Assembly: GCF_000801105.2 (NCBI RefSeq)
Contig: NC_079512.1
Coordinates: 38,023,848-38,087,847 of the forward strand
Length of the DNA: 64,000 nucleotides
Source of the DNA: Raphanus sativus
Taxonomy: Eukaryota; Streptophyta; Magnoliopsida; Brassicales; Brassicaceae
Reading direction: 5' to 3'
Part shown: piece by piece, positions 14,044-25,500 of the stretch
Position numbering within the stretch: position 1 is the first letter of the stretch
How the letters are laid out: the number at the start of each line of letters is the position of its first letter
The notes under the pieces: generated by a model
The model's database searches: none
What the model saw: only the letters and a program-made list of their open reading frames with translations
Told to the model about the DNA's origin: nothing
Translations under genes and position numbers: made by a program

Positions 14044-15352
14044 ATGGCTTTCTCTACACGACTCTCTCTTTTGGTCGCCATTTCGGCATCAGCACTCCTC
14101 TGCTCTGCTCTTGCCCGTGACTTCTCCATCATTGGATACACGCCTGAGCATCTGTCATCCACCGATAACCTTCTAGAGCTCTTTGAGTCATGGATGTCAG
14201 AACACAGCAAGGCTTACCAAAGCGTTGAGGAGAAGGTGCACAGGTTTGAGGTGTTCAGGGATAACCTGATGCATATAGACCAGAGGAACAACGAGATCAG
14301 CAGTTACTGGCTGGGGTTGAACGAGTTTGCAGATATGACCCATGAAGAGTTCAAGAGGAAGTATCTCGGACTTGCAAAGCCTCCGCAGTTCTCTAGAAAG
14401 AGGCAGCCCTCCTCTGCTAACTTCAGGTACAGAGACGTCACAGACTTGCCTAAATCCGTTGACTGGAGGAAGAAAGGCGCTGTGACTCCTGTCAAGAACC
14501 AGGGTTCATGTGGTAATTAACGTTTCTCTCTTTTTATTTTTCTTGTTCACGAGTAGACAGAACAAGAGATTGATTGGAATGTATCTCTTTTGTCATTGCA
14601 GGTAGTTGTTGGGCGTTTTCGACCGTTGCAGCTGTTGAAGGGATCCACCAGATCACAACAGGGAACCTGAGTTCGCTTTCAGAGCAAGAACTCATAGACT
14701 GTGACACAACTTACAACAACGGTTGCAATGGAGGTCTAATGGACTATGCATTCCAGTACATCATATCCACAGGTGGACTCCACAAAGAAGACGATTACCC
14801 CTATCTCATGGAGGAAGGCATTTGCCAAGAGCAGAAGGTAAACCAAACATAGATTCAGAAATGCATCTTTTTTATAAAACACTTTTGTGACTCATTCGTG
14901 AACCTTTATACAGGAGGATGTAGAAGTTGTGACAATCAGCGGCTACGAAGATGTCCCAGCAAACAGTGATGAAAGCCTGGTGAAGGCTTTAGCTCATCAA
15001 CCAGTCAGTGTGGCTATTGAGGCTTCAGGAAGAGACTTCCAGTTCTACAAAGGGGTATAAGATCAATCTCATATCTAAACTTTGTGTTCTGTGTAATCTC
15101 CAATCTTGCTTTAACTTTGTTTTGGTGCTTTTACAGGGAGTGTTCAATGGGAAGTGTGGAACAGAGCTAGACCATGGTGTAGCTGCAGTTGGGTACGGTT
15201 CATCAAAGGGATCTGACTATGTTATTGTGAAGAACTCATGGGGACCAAGATGGGGAGAGAAAGGGTTTATTAGGATGAAGAGAAACACTGGTAAACCAGA
15301 GGGAATCTGTGGAATCAACAAGATGGCTTCATATCCTACCAAGACCAACTAA
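14044..15352 (+). CDS. XCP1: Xylem cysteine peptidase 1 (papain family)
   Basis: Papain-like cysteine protease made in developing tracheary elements, where it helps digest cell contents during programmed death. Exons 14044-14512, 14602-14837, 14914-15054 and 15137-15352 join in frame to 353 residues (Arabidopsis 355). The ATG at 14044 is chosen over the upstream frame because it gives the family N-terminus [12 protein letters not shown], a cleavable signal peptide. Next is the I29 propeptide ([21 protein letters not shown]...[15 protein letters not shown]). The mature enzyme starts near [20 protein letters not shown]. Catalytic Cys is in SCGSCWAFS (split by intron 1), His in [11 protein letters not shown] and Asn in [10 protein letters not shown]. 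The GCNGG motif is present and there is no granulin domain. All key residues are intact. Confidence 0.96.
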
Positions 15353-15693
15353 GACGACTCACATCTATCTTCTCATTCTGCTACTGCTTCCTATGTTTTC
15401 CTTTTCTTTCAATGCATTTCTATTCTACGTGTTTAAAACACTTCATATTGTATTTGATGAATTTGAGATTTTAAAATAATATTGCCAGAGTTCTCCTAAC
15501 TGGGAGTCCTCTAAAATGCTCTTCTAACTTCAAATACCATATCAAGAATGTTGAAAGAGTTTTCAATATCTGAGTGCAGAGAGAGAGAGAGAGTATATGG
15601 AGTTTAGACTAAAACTTACAAAGCCTAACAGTTTTTAATATAATAAACTGTTTGGCTTGGTGCAGTAAAAAAATGTAGGTTGTGGGAATACAA

Positions 15694-17980
15694 TCAGCTC
15701 TGAACTTCATTGTATTTGATGACGCAGTCATAAAGCCTTCCTCCCAGAAACTGTGCTACCTCTGGATGCTTCACCTGCATAAATGAGAAAAGAATCAAGA
15801 ACTCAATAAGCCTTCTTTCTTAAATAGGAGGATAAAGGAATCTATTAAGTTAATAATTAATTACCATTCCAATCTTGAGGGAATCACACTTGAACTGAGC
15901 ATAAAGGTTTGTCTCTATTCCACGTCCCTGTGTTCAGAACAATCTAGGAGTCAGTTTACTGAAAGTTGAAAACCTAGGAGTAGACAAGGGACTAACTAGT
16001 AGATCTTACCATGCCTTCTAAGATGACCAAGTCTGCATCGGTTGCAAGGTATGCAACCTCCTGTGATACTCTTGCCAGATCAATAACCTGCAACGATAAT
16101 CAAGTAATAATACATGAATATGCAAATGTTGGAGGTCCATCCTTCTTATGAGAGCTTTTGGAATATCATACCGGTAAGTCATTCCCAGAGTTTGCAATCA
16201 GAAGATTCGAGATATCAACACCCATCAGTTGTCCATTTTCATCCTTAAGCTGGTTAAAATAAAGACTCAGTCAATGTCAAGTTTTCTTTAATCTGTAATG
16301 GACGATATAATAAATAGATATACTCCATGTAGCACCTTAGACAAGATCTCTGCAAGCTCGGTATAAGTGACATCATTGATAGATGGAAGCTCATTAGCAG
16401 CCAGCACCACCTTCAAAGGGAAGAATCAAAAGCATGAAGGATTTAGAATATGCTTTAACTAATAACTTCTCACAATCCGAACGGCAAGAATCACCTGCAT
16501 TCCTTGACGTAGCATTTCTCTAGCAAACGGCAAGATACCCAAAATTATGTCTGCACCAGAGTTGTCAACAAATATAACAGCCTGTAATGAAAAATAAAAA
16601 CAAAATCAGTTTGTCCTGTGATCTAGCTTGAAGAAAAAAAACAGAGTGAAGTTAGATGAGTGACCTTCTTCCAAGTCTTCTTGAGCCATCTAGCTTGAAA
16701 GTTGTCCAAGTCATCAATGACCCATGGCCGTGGAACCAAGTTTTGACAGCTAGCCAAGAATGACATTCCATCCTTTGAGAATACCTCCGCAAGCTTCAAA
16801 TAAATGACAAGATTCATTCATTCCATTAAAGATAATCTAAAGAGAAGAGAGTTTGAAAGAGGAAAGAGATGATATATATATACATACCTGTGCAGAACCG
16901 AGATCAAAGATGTTTCCAGCGAAGATGCCTCTTACAAGATTCTCAATGCGCTTTCCTTCATCTTCAATAGCATCACTCAGACGGACGACTTCAGGAAATA
17001 GTGATATAGCCTTTGCATTCTCCTCATCCTATTGTATATATATCATGAATCAGTCAAGAGAAGTCATGCTTTGGAATAAAGCCATTGGCAAGGAAACAAC
17101 CCCACACCTTAACTTTCTTGAAAATGTCTCTGAATCCCAATTCTCTGAGTATTAGCTCACGAATTCTACAAAGAAGCTACCAAAAAAAAAACAAATATCC
17201 ATGAACAGCAAAAGCTCGATACAAGCAAGCAAATGTAGTTTTGTTTAACTTACAATGCAATCTGGTGGTCCACCATGGCTCTCCGGATCTTTCTTCAAGT
17301 CCTCAAGAATCTCCGCATACCTTAAAAAGTTCCAACCAAGAAATTAAAACACACAACGCTTTTTGGCTAAAACAGTACCTCTTTGCAGCAGATTAAACCA
17401 ATGAATCATCCTTACTGAAACAATGAAAAAAAAGGTACCTTTGTGCAAACTTTTCAGCTCGAACAGGAGCATCTGGAACAGATGTATCGCTCTCTGCACG
17501 CTCCCTGCAAAAAAAAAAAAAAAAAAAGGAAGCAGCTTTTTAGATCAGGAATGTTATCAAGACAAAACCCAATAAGAAAACACACAAAAAGAGTGTGAAT
17601 CACAGATTCAACAAAACATGAGCTTCCGACCAATCAGTATGTAGATCATCCAGATCAATTGACGGTTAAAGTATAGATCTTTGGACAAAAAAAATCAAAG
17701 CTTTGACAAGACCCATGAACAAAAACAACCCTAGGCCTAGCAAAGAATCTAACTTTCACAGAAAAATAAGATGATGAAAGATAAAAAGGAAGAGAGAGAG
17801 AGAGGGGAACTTGAAAGAAGGGATGGAGTTGAGGAAGAGATCGATCCAAGAGATCTCAGTGGGGGTAGCCTTCTTGGGGTTATCAGAAGGGAATCGATAA
17901 GGAATGGTGCACGCTCTGTAGTTTGATTCTATCGGTATCGGTAACAGAGGCAACGCTACCATCACTGAGTCGCTCTCCAT
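15694..17980 (-). CDS. DUF89 damage-control phosphatase (At4g35360/At2g17340-like), apparent frameshift
   Basis: Metal-dependent phosphatase of the DUF89/ARMT1-like family; the plant members are proposed damage-control enzymes acting on phosphometabolites, in the region once annotated pantothenate-kinase-like. Twelve exons on the minus strand: 17980-17811, 17504-17439, 17320-17254, 17176-17108, 17028-16888, 16793-16665, 16581-16495, 16410-16336, 16250-16172, 16087-16010, 15927-15865, 15774-15694. Conserved stretches include [19 protein letters not shown] (metal-site Asp-Asn), [15 protein letters not shown] and GMGRGIETN. All splice sites are GT-AG. Exon 9 is 79 nt where 78 are needed: the stretch reading [15 protein letters not shown] has an extra T after the codons for SNLL near 16201, which would shift frame and stop a few codons later. 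Without it the protein is 367 residues. It may be a sequence error or a real lesion. Confidence 0.87.
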
Positions 17981-18548
17981 TTTCTTGATGATCCTTCTTC
18001 TTCTTCACTCAAAACCAGTAACAAAATTGCAACCTAGGCGTGTGGGAGAGAGAGAGAGATCTCAGAATCTTTCTAAAACGAAATCAGCACTCCCCTCGAT
18101 GTTGTTATTTTAACGATGAGACACACATGTGTGGACTCTGTCCGATCAATAGCCTTTTTTCGGTTTCATTTGTTTTGTCTTGGTGGTACAGTTCGGTTCG
18201 GTTCGGTTAACTCAATTTCTTTTGGAAAGTTTGTTTCTTTCCATAACAGATTGTCTAGGTTAGGAAATATTTTTTTTTATTTGCTTCACAAGTTTTAAAC
18301 CAGCCTCTCTCTCTCTTTCTCTCAAAACCCTATCAAGCTTCATAAAATCTCAAACTTCTGAGTCGATCTCAAAGTGGAAAATCTTTCCATAGCATGGATA
18401 GTACGAAAGATATGCTTAGGTTAAGTTTCTCTGAGGGCATGTCGTTTCTCTGTTTGATTCCAACTCAGTGATGAGTTTTGGTTTCTCTAATTGAGCTGAA
18501 TTGATAAAAGAATTATTGTTGTTTTTCTTTAATGTTTGTTTTTGCAGA

Positions 18549-21087
18549 ATGGTAAGTTCAGTTTCATGGATACCTAAAGGAGCAGCAAAAGTCATGCTTG
18601 ACGCTGCTGAACCTCCTTCTAAGGAGAAGATCCAAGAGCTCATCAACAATGGCACTCTCAAGAAAAGGTTATAACCGGTTCCTTTTAAGCTTTCTTTTTT
18701 TCTCTTTAAAAAAAAGAGAAAAAAAATCACTCGTTTATTATTGCATGTACAGTACTCTGAGTGATATGTATGAAGAAGAAGAGATGGATGATGTTGAAGT
18801 TGCTCAAGCCAAGGCTGTAGCAAAATCTTTTGCAAAATCATGCACCATAAGCAACGGTGCTTCTACCTCTACTTCTTCAACTGATCCTGAGGTAGTCAAG
18901 TTCATGAAAGAACTCGACATGGATAACTATGATGATGATGAGGATGATGGTATTATACATATATATATTTAGAAGTCGTTTTCTTTCCCTTTATTTCCTA
19001 AAGATTTTTTTCATATATCCTCCATGTTCATTGTCACTCCTCAGAGATTGATCTGTTTAGCTCTGGCCGCGGAGACCTTTATTACCCAAGCAATGACATG
19101 GATCCCTATCTGAACAATAATACTGACGTAAGCCATTTTTAATATATAGTTTTTTTTCCTTTTAGAAACTAATTAAATACTGAATGTTTGAGAGTGTGGT
19201 TGAATCACATAGGATGATTACTACGACTCAGACGATGTCGAGGCTATAACACTTAAGCCAACAGATTCACTGATCATCTGCGCTAGAGTTGAAGATGGAA
19301 TCAACTACCTCGAGGTTTACAATTACGAGGGACCTCAAAATATGTATCTTCGTGAAGACATAATACTATCCAACCCTCCATTGTGTACAGCATGGCTTGA
19401 TTGTCCTCTCAAAGGAGGGGATAAAGGTTAGTAGTGTATTATAGTGGCATTTTCCTAGCTATATTGGTGATGATATTATAACTTTTATCTCAAGTTTTGC
19501 TTTCGTGTTTGCAGGGAACTTTGTAGCTATCGGGTTCAAGGGATCACCGACGATTGAGATATGGGATCTTGACGTTGTATGTAAATGTAGCTGTCTTTTG
19601 GATCTTTATATATGTTATATCAATCATGAGATAGTATTTTGTAATGCGTTTCAGGCTAAGGAGGTGCTACCTTGTGTACAACTAGGTGCCGGGCAGGTGT
19701 GACAAATTAATAACTTTGCATCTCTTCTTCTGTTTTTTTTTTCAAACTTATTAATTAACTTAGTTAGTTGTCTTTAATTATCTCTCTCTAGATATCAGAT
19801 TGCGACATTGATCAATCAGTAATTGATCTAGCTTGGAACAAGGAGTTTAGGTATGCTTAAACTATGATTCCATGATGGCTCTTTAGACATGTGTGTGTGG
19901 GACTCTAACTTGACTTAACCGGAACAACAGGAATATAATTGCTAGTGCCAGTGCCGACAAAAAAGTTAAGGTTTGGGATGTGGCTACAGGACAGTGCAAG
20001 CTCACTCTAGAGCATCACACAGAAGTGGTATGTATGTGAAAACTCTTTTACATGCGTTCTTCCTTAATCAAGTGTCAATGCTCATGGTCTGTTGTGTTCG
20101 GTTAACAGGTTCAAGCGGTCGAATGGAACCACTATGCTCCACAAGTCCTCCTCAGTGGCTCATATGACTGCACTGTAGTCTTGGTGATTGTTCTGTTCCA
20201 TTGTTTTATTTTTCATGCATGTGTTGAGTCTTGTACATATAAACAATTTATCATTATGTTTTTAACTCTTTTATCTATATGTTGTTGCAGAAAGATGGAA
20301 GGGACCCTTCTCACTCGGGTTTGAAATGGTCTACTAATGCCAAAGTAGAAAGCTTGGCCTGGTATCCTCATAGCGAACACTCCTTTGTGGTGCGTTACAC
20401 TTTCCTTTGCTCGCTAATAGACATCTGAGTATGACTTGTTTTAATTCGTTTTCTTTTGTTCATACATCTTAGGTGAGTCTTGAAGATGGAACTGTGAAGG
20501 GATTTGATATACGTGCTTCTGATTTATCACCTAGTTTCACTATCCATGCTCATGATGACGAAGTCTCCTCCATCTCATACAACACATTTTCGCCCAATGT
20601 GCATACATCTCTCTTTGTCTTTCTCTCTTGTGTCCTAACAGTTATTGTCTGTTTTGGCATTTAAGTCATTCTCCTTGCTGTGCAGCTTTTGGCTACAGGA
20701 TCTATGGATAAAAGTGTGAAACTTTGGGATCTTTCAAACAATCAACCATCATGGGTTGCTACACATAATCCAAACGCTGTAAGAGCCATGAATTAGCATT
20801 TGTTTACTACCATGCACCTTTTCTTTGTTCACCATTTAAAACTTTGTTGTCAAAACAGGGAGGAGTTTTCTCAGTCTCATTCTCTGCGGACTCCCCCTTC
20901 TTACTCGCTATCGGTGCCGAAAAAGGAAAGCTAAACGTGAGTAGTGACTGATACAAATAAATTTACCAAATGGTTTTCTATGAAGGAAACTAACGTTTAT
21001 TTATATATGTGTTCGTCCTTGTGGCAGGTGTGGGATACACTATCTGACAGTGCTGTGTCCCGGAGATATGGAAGCAACCGACCATGA
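18549..21087 (+). CDS. PWP1-like WD40-repeat protein (At4g35370-like)
   Basis: WD40 beta-propeller protein of the Periodic tryptophan protein 1 family, whose members act in ribosome biogenesis/nucleolar chromatin. Fourteen exons: 18549-18667, 18753-18949, 19045-19127, 19213-19426, 19515-19576, 19655-19696, 19792-19850, 19931-20027, 20109-20183, 20291-20389, 20473-20598, 20686-20778, 20859-20936, 21028-21087. They total 1404 nt, giving 467 residues with no interruption. The N-terminus MVSSVSWIPKGAAK is typical. An acidic segment (NYDDDEDD...) precedes the propeller. WD-like blades are visible as FKGSPTIEIWDLD, SASADKKVKVWDVATG, LLSGSYDCTVVLKDGR, SLEDGTVKGFDIR, LATGSMDKSVKLWDLS and GAEKGKLNVWDTLSD. 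The start at 18549 follows a likely 5'-UTR intron. The paralogous pair At4g18900/18905 is the main alternative identity. Confidence 0.9.
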
Positions 21088-22563
21088 CCCACTCGGGGAA
21101 GATACATGTTTGTTAACTCACATTCATATATACCAAATTGGTCAAATTAATCTTAAGCCTTTTTATCAGTTGTGTGCTTGGTGACGATTACAGAAAATTG
21201 TTTTTTTTTCCTTCTTATTATCATCTTATATGAGTTCTACTTGTGGATGTTTGAAGTCCTGGAGTCAAGAAATTTATTGCAAATTTAACCAAAATATGCT
21301 TCTTAACCATATATATGATCATCTTAGAACACACCGAGCTTTTATTGTGTGGCTAGGCCTTTAGGATTTTTGAACGCAATTTGTATCATTTGAATGACCA
21401 TATATATACCTAGCATGTATCCATGTAAATAATGCATTTTCCTTTGTTAGGTAGAATTCATCTGCACTGAAGTTTTTTTTTCAAGCAAAATACTTGTCAG
21501 GTAGATCAAATGGTTAGACATGAATTAAGTAACAGCTTGGAGCTGCCTTTCAACTGGTCTCTCTGTAAAGCTACATAAGTCGCAAGTTTTTGTCAAGAAA
21601 GATGAGATTAGTTCATCACCAAACATACTTTACAGGCTCACCATAACCTAAACACTAATAGATACCAAAATACCATCCATCTTCCTTCCATTAGCATTTG
21701 GTTGATCAAGTCAAACACAAATGCGTGCTTTGAATTATCTCGGTCGCCAAATCAATTCATTAACTAAAACGTTCGATATAGGTTGAAACGTTACATCTTT
21801 CCTTCCATCAGCATTTGGTTGATCCAATCAAACACAAATTTTTGTTTGAAAACGTCCACTTATGAATTAATCCAACTAATCAGAAATATAACTACAATTC
21901 TATGTATATAATAGATACATTTGTAGAAGTATAATACCATACAGCAAAAGAAAATCAATGTCTATCCATTATATTCTATATTAAGAGGAGAAGAAGTCTT
22001 TGTATTTGGGCGTTCTGACACAAGTTGGTTTGGATTAAACACACAATAATCTATGGCGTATGGTTTGGTAAGAAACCAAAATAATTATTTGACTTTTACA
22101 CTAATACTAATACTAATACTAATACAAGTCGGATTAGTTTTAAGTCTCCGATCAATGTCACTAGTACTTACTTTACTACTGTTACATGGAGTTATGTTAC
22201 GAGAGTACCGGTTACGTTCCAGTAAAGTCAAACTAATCGAGACCATTAATATGCACTTATAAATCGTATTAATAAAATTTGAAAACATTTGATGAGAGAT
22301 CATAGCGAGGTGGGAGACGAGTGGTGGTAATAAATAAAGACAGAGAGAATCACACGCGCACTTTCTGTTGCAAGTGACTTCCACGCTCTCTCCCTCTTCA
22401 GCAGGAAGCCTTTTACCAATTCAGCACAAACAGAGAAGGTACATAAATGAATGCAAAACACTTTTGACGAAACGTACGATCAATGCTTCTTCTCCTCTCC
22501 CTCTCTCTCTCTCTCTCTCTCTGAAAGTTTGAAACGTAATTAAATCAAAACGACGCCGGGGCG
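21088..22563. other. Intergenic, BIG4 promoter; direct repeats
   Basis: No gene is supported. A direct repeat of about 42 bp ('cttccttccattagcatttg...' and its near copy) occurs at 21681-21722 and 21796-21838. A short (actaat) repeat lies at about 22100-22125. The last 70 bp before the BIG4 ATG hold a (CT)n tract at about 22495-22522, typical of plant leaders. Confidence 0.5.
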
Positions 22564-25500
22564 ATGTCGACGTCACAAACACTCGGCGGCGCCACACGCT
22601 GCGGCCGCGTGATAGGTCCGTCCCTCGACAAGATCATCAAAAACGCCGCGTGGCGCAAGCACACGTACCTCGTCTCCTCCTGCAAATCCGTCCTCGACAG
22701 GCTCGAGTCCCTCCCCGACGACACCCACGATCCCACCTCCGTCGTCTCCGGCCTCTCCTCCACCGACGCTGACTCCGTCCTCCAGCCTTTCCTCTTCTCC
22801 CTCGACACCGCCTACTCCAAAGTCGTCGAGCCGGCCCTCGACTGCGCCTTCAAGCTCTTCTCCCTCTCCGTCATCCGCGGCGAGATCCAGTCCTCCAAAC
22901 AGGACTCCGTCCTCTTCAAGCTCGTCAACGCCGTCTCCAAAGTCGGCGCCATGGCCGAGGAGCCGATCCAGCTCGCCGTCCTCCGCGTCCTCCTCGCCGC
23001 CGTCAGATCTCCCTCCGTCTTGATCCGCGGAGATTGCTTGCTCCACGTCGTCAAGACTTGCTACAACATCTACCTCGGCGGGTTGAGCGGGACGACGCAG
23101 ATCTGCGCCAAGTCCGTGCTGGCTCAGATGATGCTCGTGATCTTCACCAGATCCGAGGAGGACTCGCTTGACGTGACGGTCAAGACGGTGTACGTTAACG
23201 AGCTGTTGACGTACACGGACAAGAGCGTCAACGAAGGCAGCTCTGTTTATTTCTGCCAAGGGTTTGTGAACGAGGTCATGGCTGCGGGACAAGGGAGTCC
23301 TCTTCCTCCTCCTGATGTCATTCAGATCCTTCTCCAGAACCCGGAGACCGAGACCGTTATGACTCCTGACTCTCCTTCGTTTCGAGGCTACGAGAAAAAC
23401 AATAACGGAGATAATGCTGATTCTTTAACCGGTGGTGACATGAGCAAGATGAGACAGGACGCTTTCCTTTTGTTCAAGAACTTGTGTAAGTTGTCGATGA
23501 GATTCTCCTCGCAGGAGAAGAATGATGATCAGATCATGGTGAGGGGTAAGACATTGTCTCTTGAGTTGCTTAAGGTCATCATCGACAATGGTGGTCCTGT
23601 TTGGCGCTCTAATGAAAGGCAAGTAGTCACTTGTGTCCCAATCTTTCCTTAGTTATTCTAAAAATCGGTTTAGGCGTCTGTCTAATCAATAGTTCCCTAT
23701 AATCAAATATGTCTAGAATATTGGTTATTATGATCATGATGCTTGTTTGGTGTTAATACATTTTGTGTTATCACTCAATATGCAGCTTCATCAATGCGGT
23801 TAAGCAATACTTATGCTTATCACTACTAAAGAACAGTGCGGTATCAATCATGTCTATATTCCAGTTGCAATGTGCCATCTTCATGAGCCTTTTATCAAAG
23901 CTTAGATCAGTCCTGAAATCGGAAATCGGAATATTCTTTCCGATGATTGTCCTCCGTGTGCTAGAGAATGTTCTCCAGCCTAGTTTCCTACAGAAGATGA
24001 CTGTTCTCAACTTGCTGGAGAAAATGTCTCAAGATCCGCAGTTGATTGTCGATATCTTTGTAAACTATGACTGCGATGTAGACTCCTCTAACATACTAGA
24101 AAGGTATTATTATTATTAGATTAGTCATAAACAACTACTCCACACATTGATTGTTGCATGGCGCTCATTTAAAAAAAAAAAAGAAATATTAGTGGCTCTT
24201 ATAAATCCCATCAGATGATTGCAGGATTGTCAACGGTCTTCTGAAAACTGCTCTAGGACCACCCACCGGTTCATCAACAACTCTGTCTCCAGCACAAGAT
24301 AGTACGTTTAGGAATGAATCTGTGAAAATTTTGGTTAATCTAGTCAAGGCAATGGGAAACTGGATGGATCAGCAGTTGAAAGTGAATGAGACGGTTTGGC
24401 CTAAAGGCTCCCAGCTATATGCTTCTATGGATAGTAGTAATGCAAGCCAGATTGGTGAAGAAGTAACTATATCTGACTCTGATTCACAGCCAGATACTAA
24501 TCCTGAAGCTTATGATGCTTCTATGCTTGAGCAACGAAAAGCTTACAAGATTGAACTCCAGGTTTAACATTTTTGATGATAATATGAGTTTTTGATTTTA
24601 ATTATCCGCGTGGTGGTCATACATGTTTAGTGTTGTTGGGTTGTGTTTTCTTTTTGCAGAAGGGTATATCTTTGTTTAATAGGAAGCCTTCTAAAGGTAT
24701 TGAGTTTCTGATAAACAGCAAGAAAATAGGAAACTCTCCAGAGGAAGTGGCTTCGTTTCTGATGAAGACAGCGGGGCTGAATGGAACAGTGATTGGTGAT
24801 TATCTTGGTGAAAGAGAAGAGCTTCCACTTAAAGTTATGCATGCATATGTGGACTCGTTTAATTTCCAAGGGAAGGATTTTGTTGAAGCTATAAGGTTTT
24901 TTCTACGCGGGTTTAGGCTACCAGGTGAAGCGCAGAAAATCGACAGAATCATGGAGAAATTTGCAGAACATTACTGGAAATGCAACCCTGCTTCTTTCAC
25001 AAGTGCAGACACTGCTTACGTTCTGGCTTATTCTGTGATTATGCTCAACACAGATGCACACAACAACATGGTTAAGGATAAGGTAAATTGCTTTGCCTTC
25101 CTTTTTTTGTAATGCTGCTATACATCAAGTTTTAGTACCTGATGATTCTTTAATGGTTGTTTTTTAGATGTCGAAAGCTGACTTTGTCCGCAATAACCGG
25201 GGAATAGATGATGGCAAGGACCTACCTGAAGAGTATCTAGGCTCTCTCTATGACCGAGTTGTAAAAGACGAGATTAAGATGAACTCAGATACTTTAGCCC
25301 CACAAAGTAAACAGGTGAACGGCTTGAATAAGCTACTGGGCTTAGACGGCATCCTCAATCTGGTTTCTTGGATGCAACCAGATGAGAAAGCGCATGGTGC
25401 CAACAGGATGCTTATAAGAGACATCCAGGAACAGTTCCAAGCTAAATCAGAGAAATCAGAGTAAGCACTATACATACCTGCGTTTGTTTATTATCTGTTT

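Noticed and set aside
22573..23292. 239-codon minus-strand frame rich in Gly/Asp/Glu
   Set aside because: Shadow of GC-rich BIG4 exon 1; low-complexity composition and no family features.
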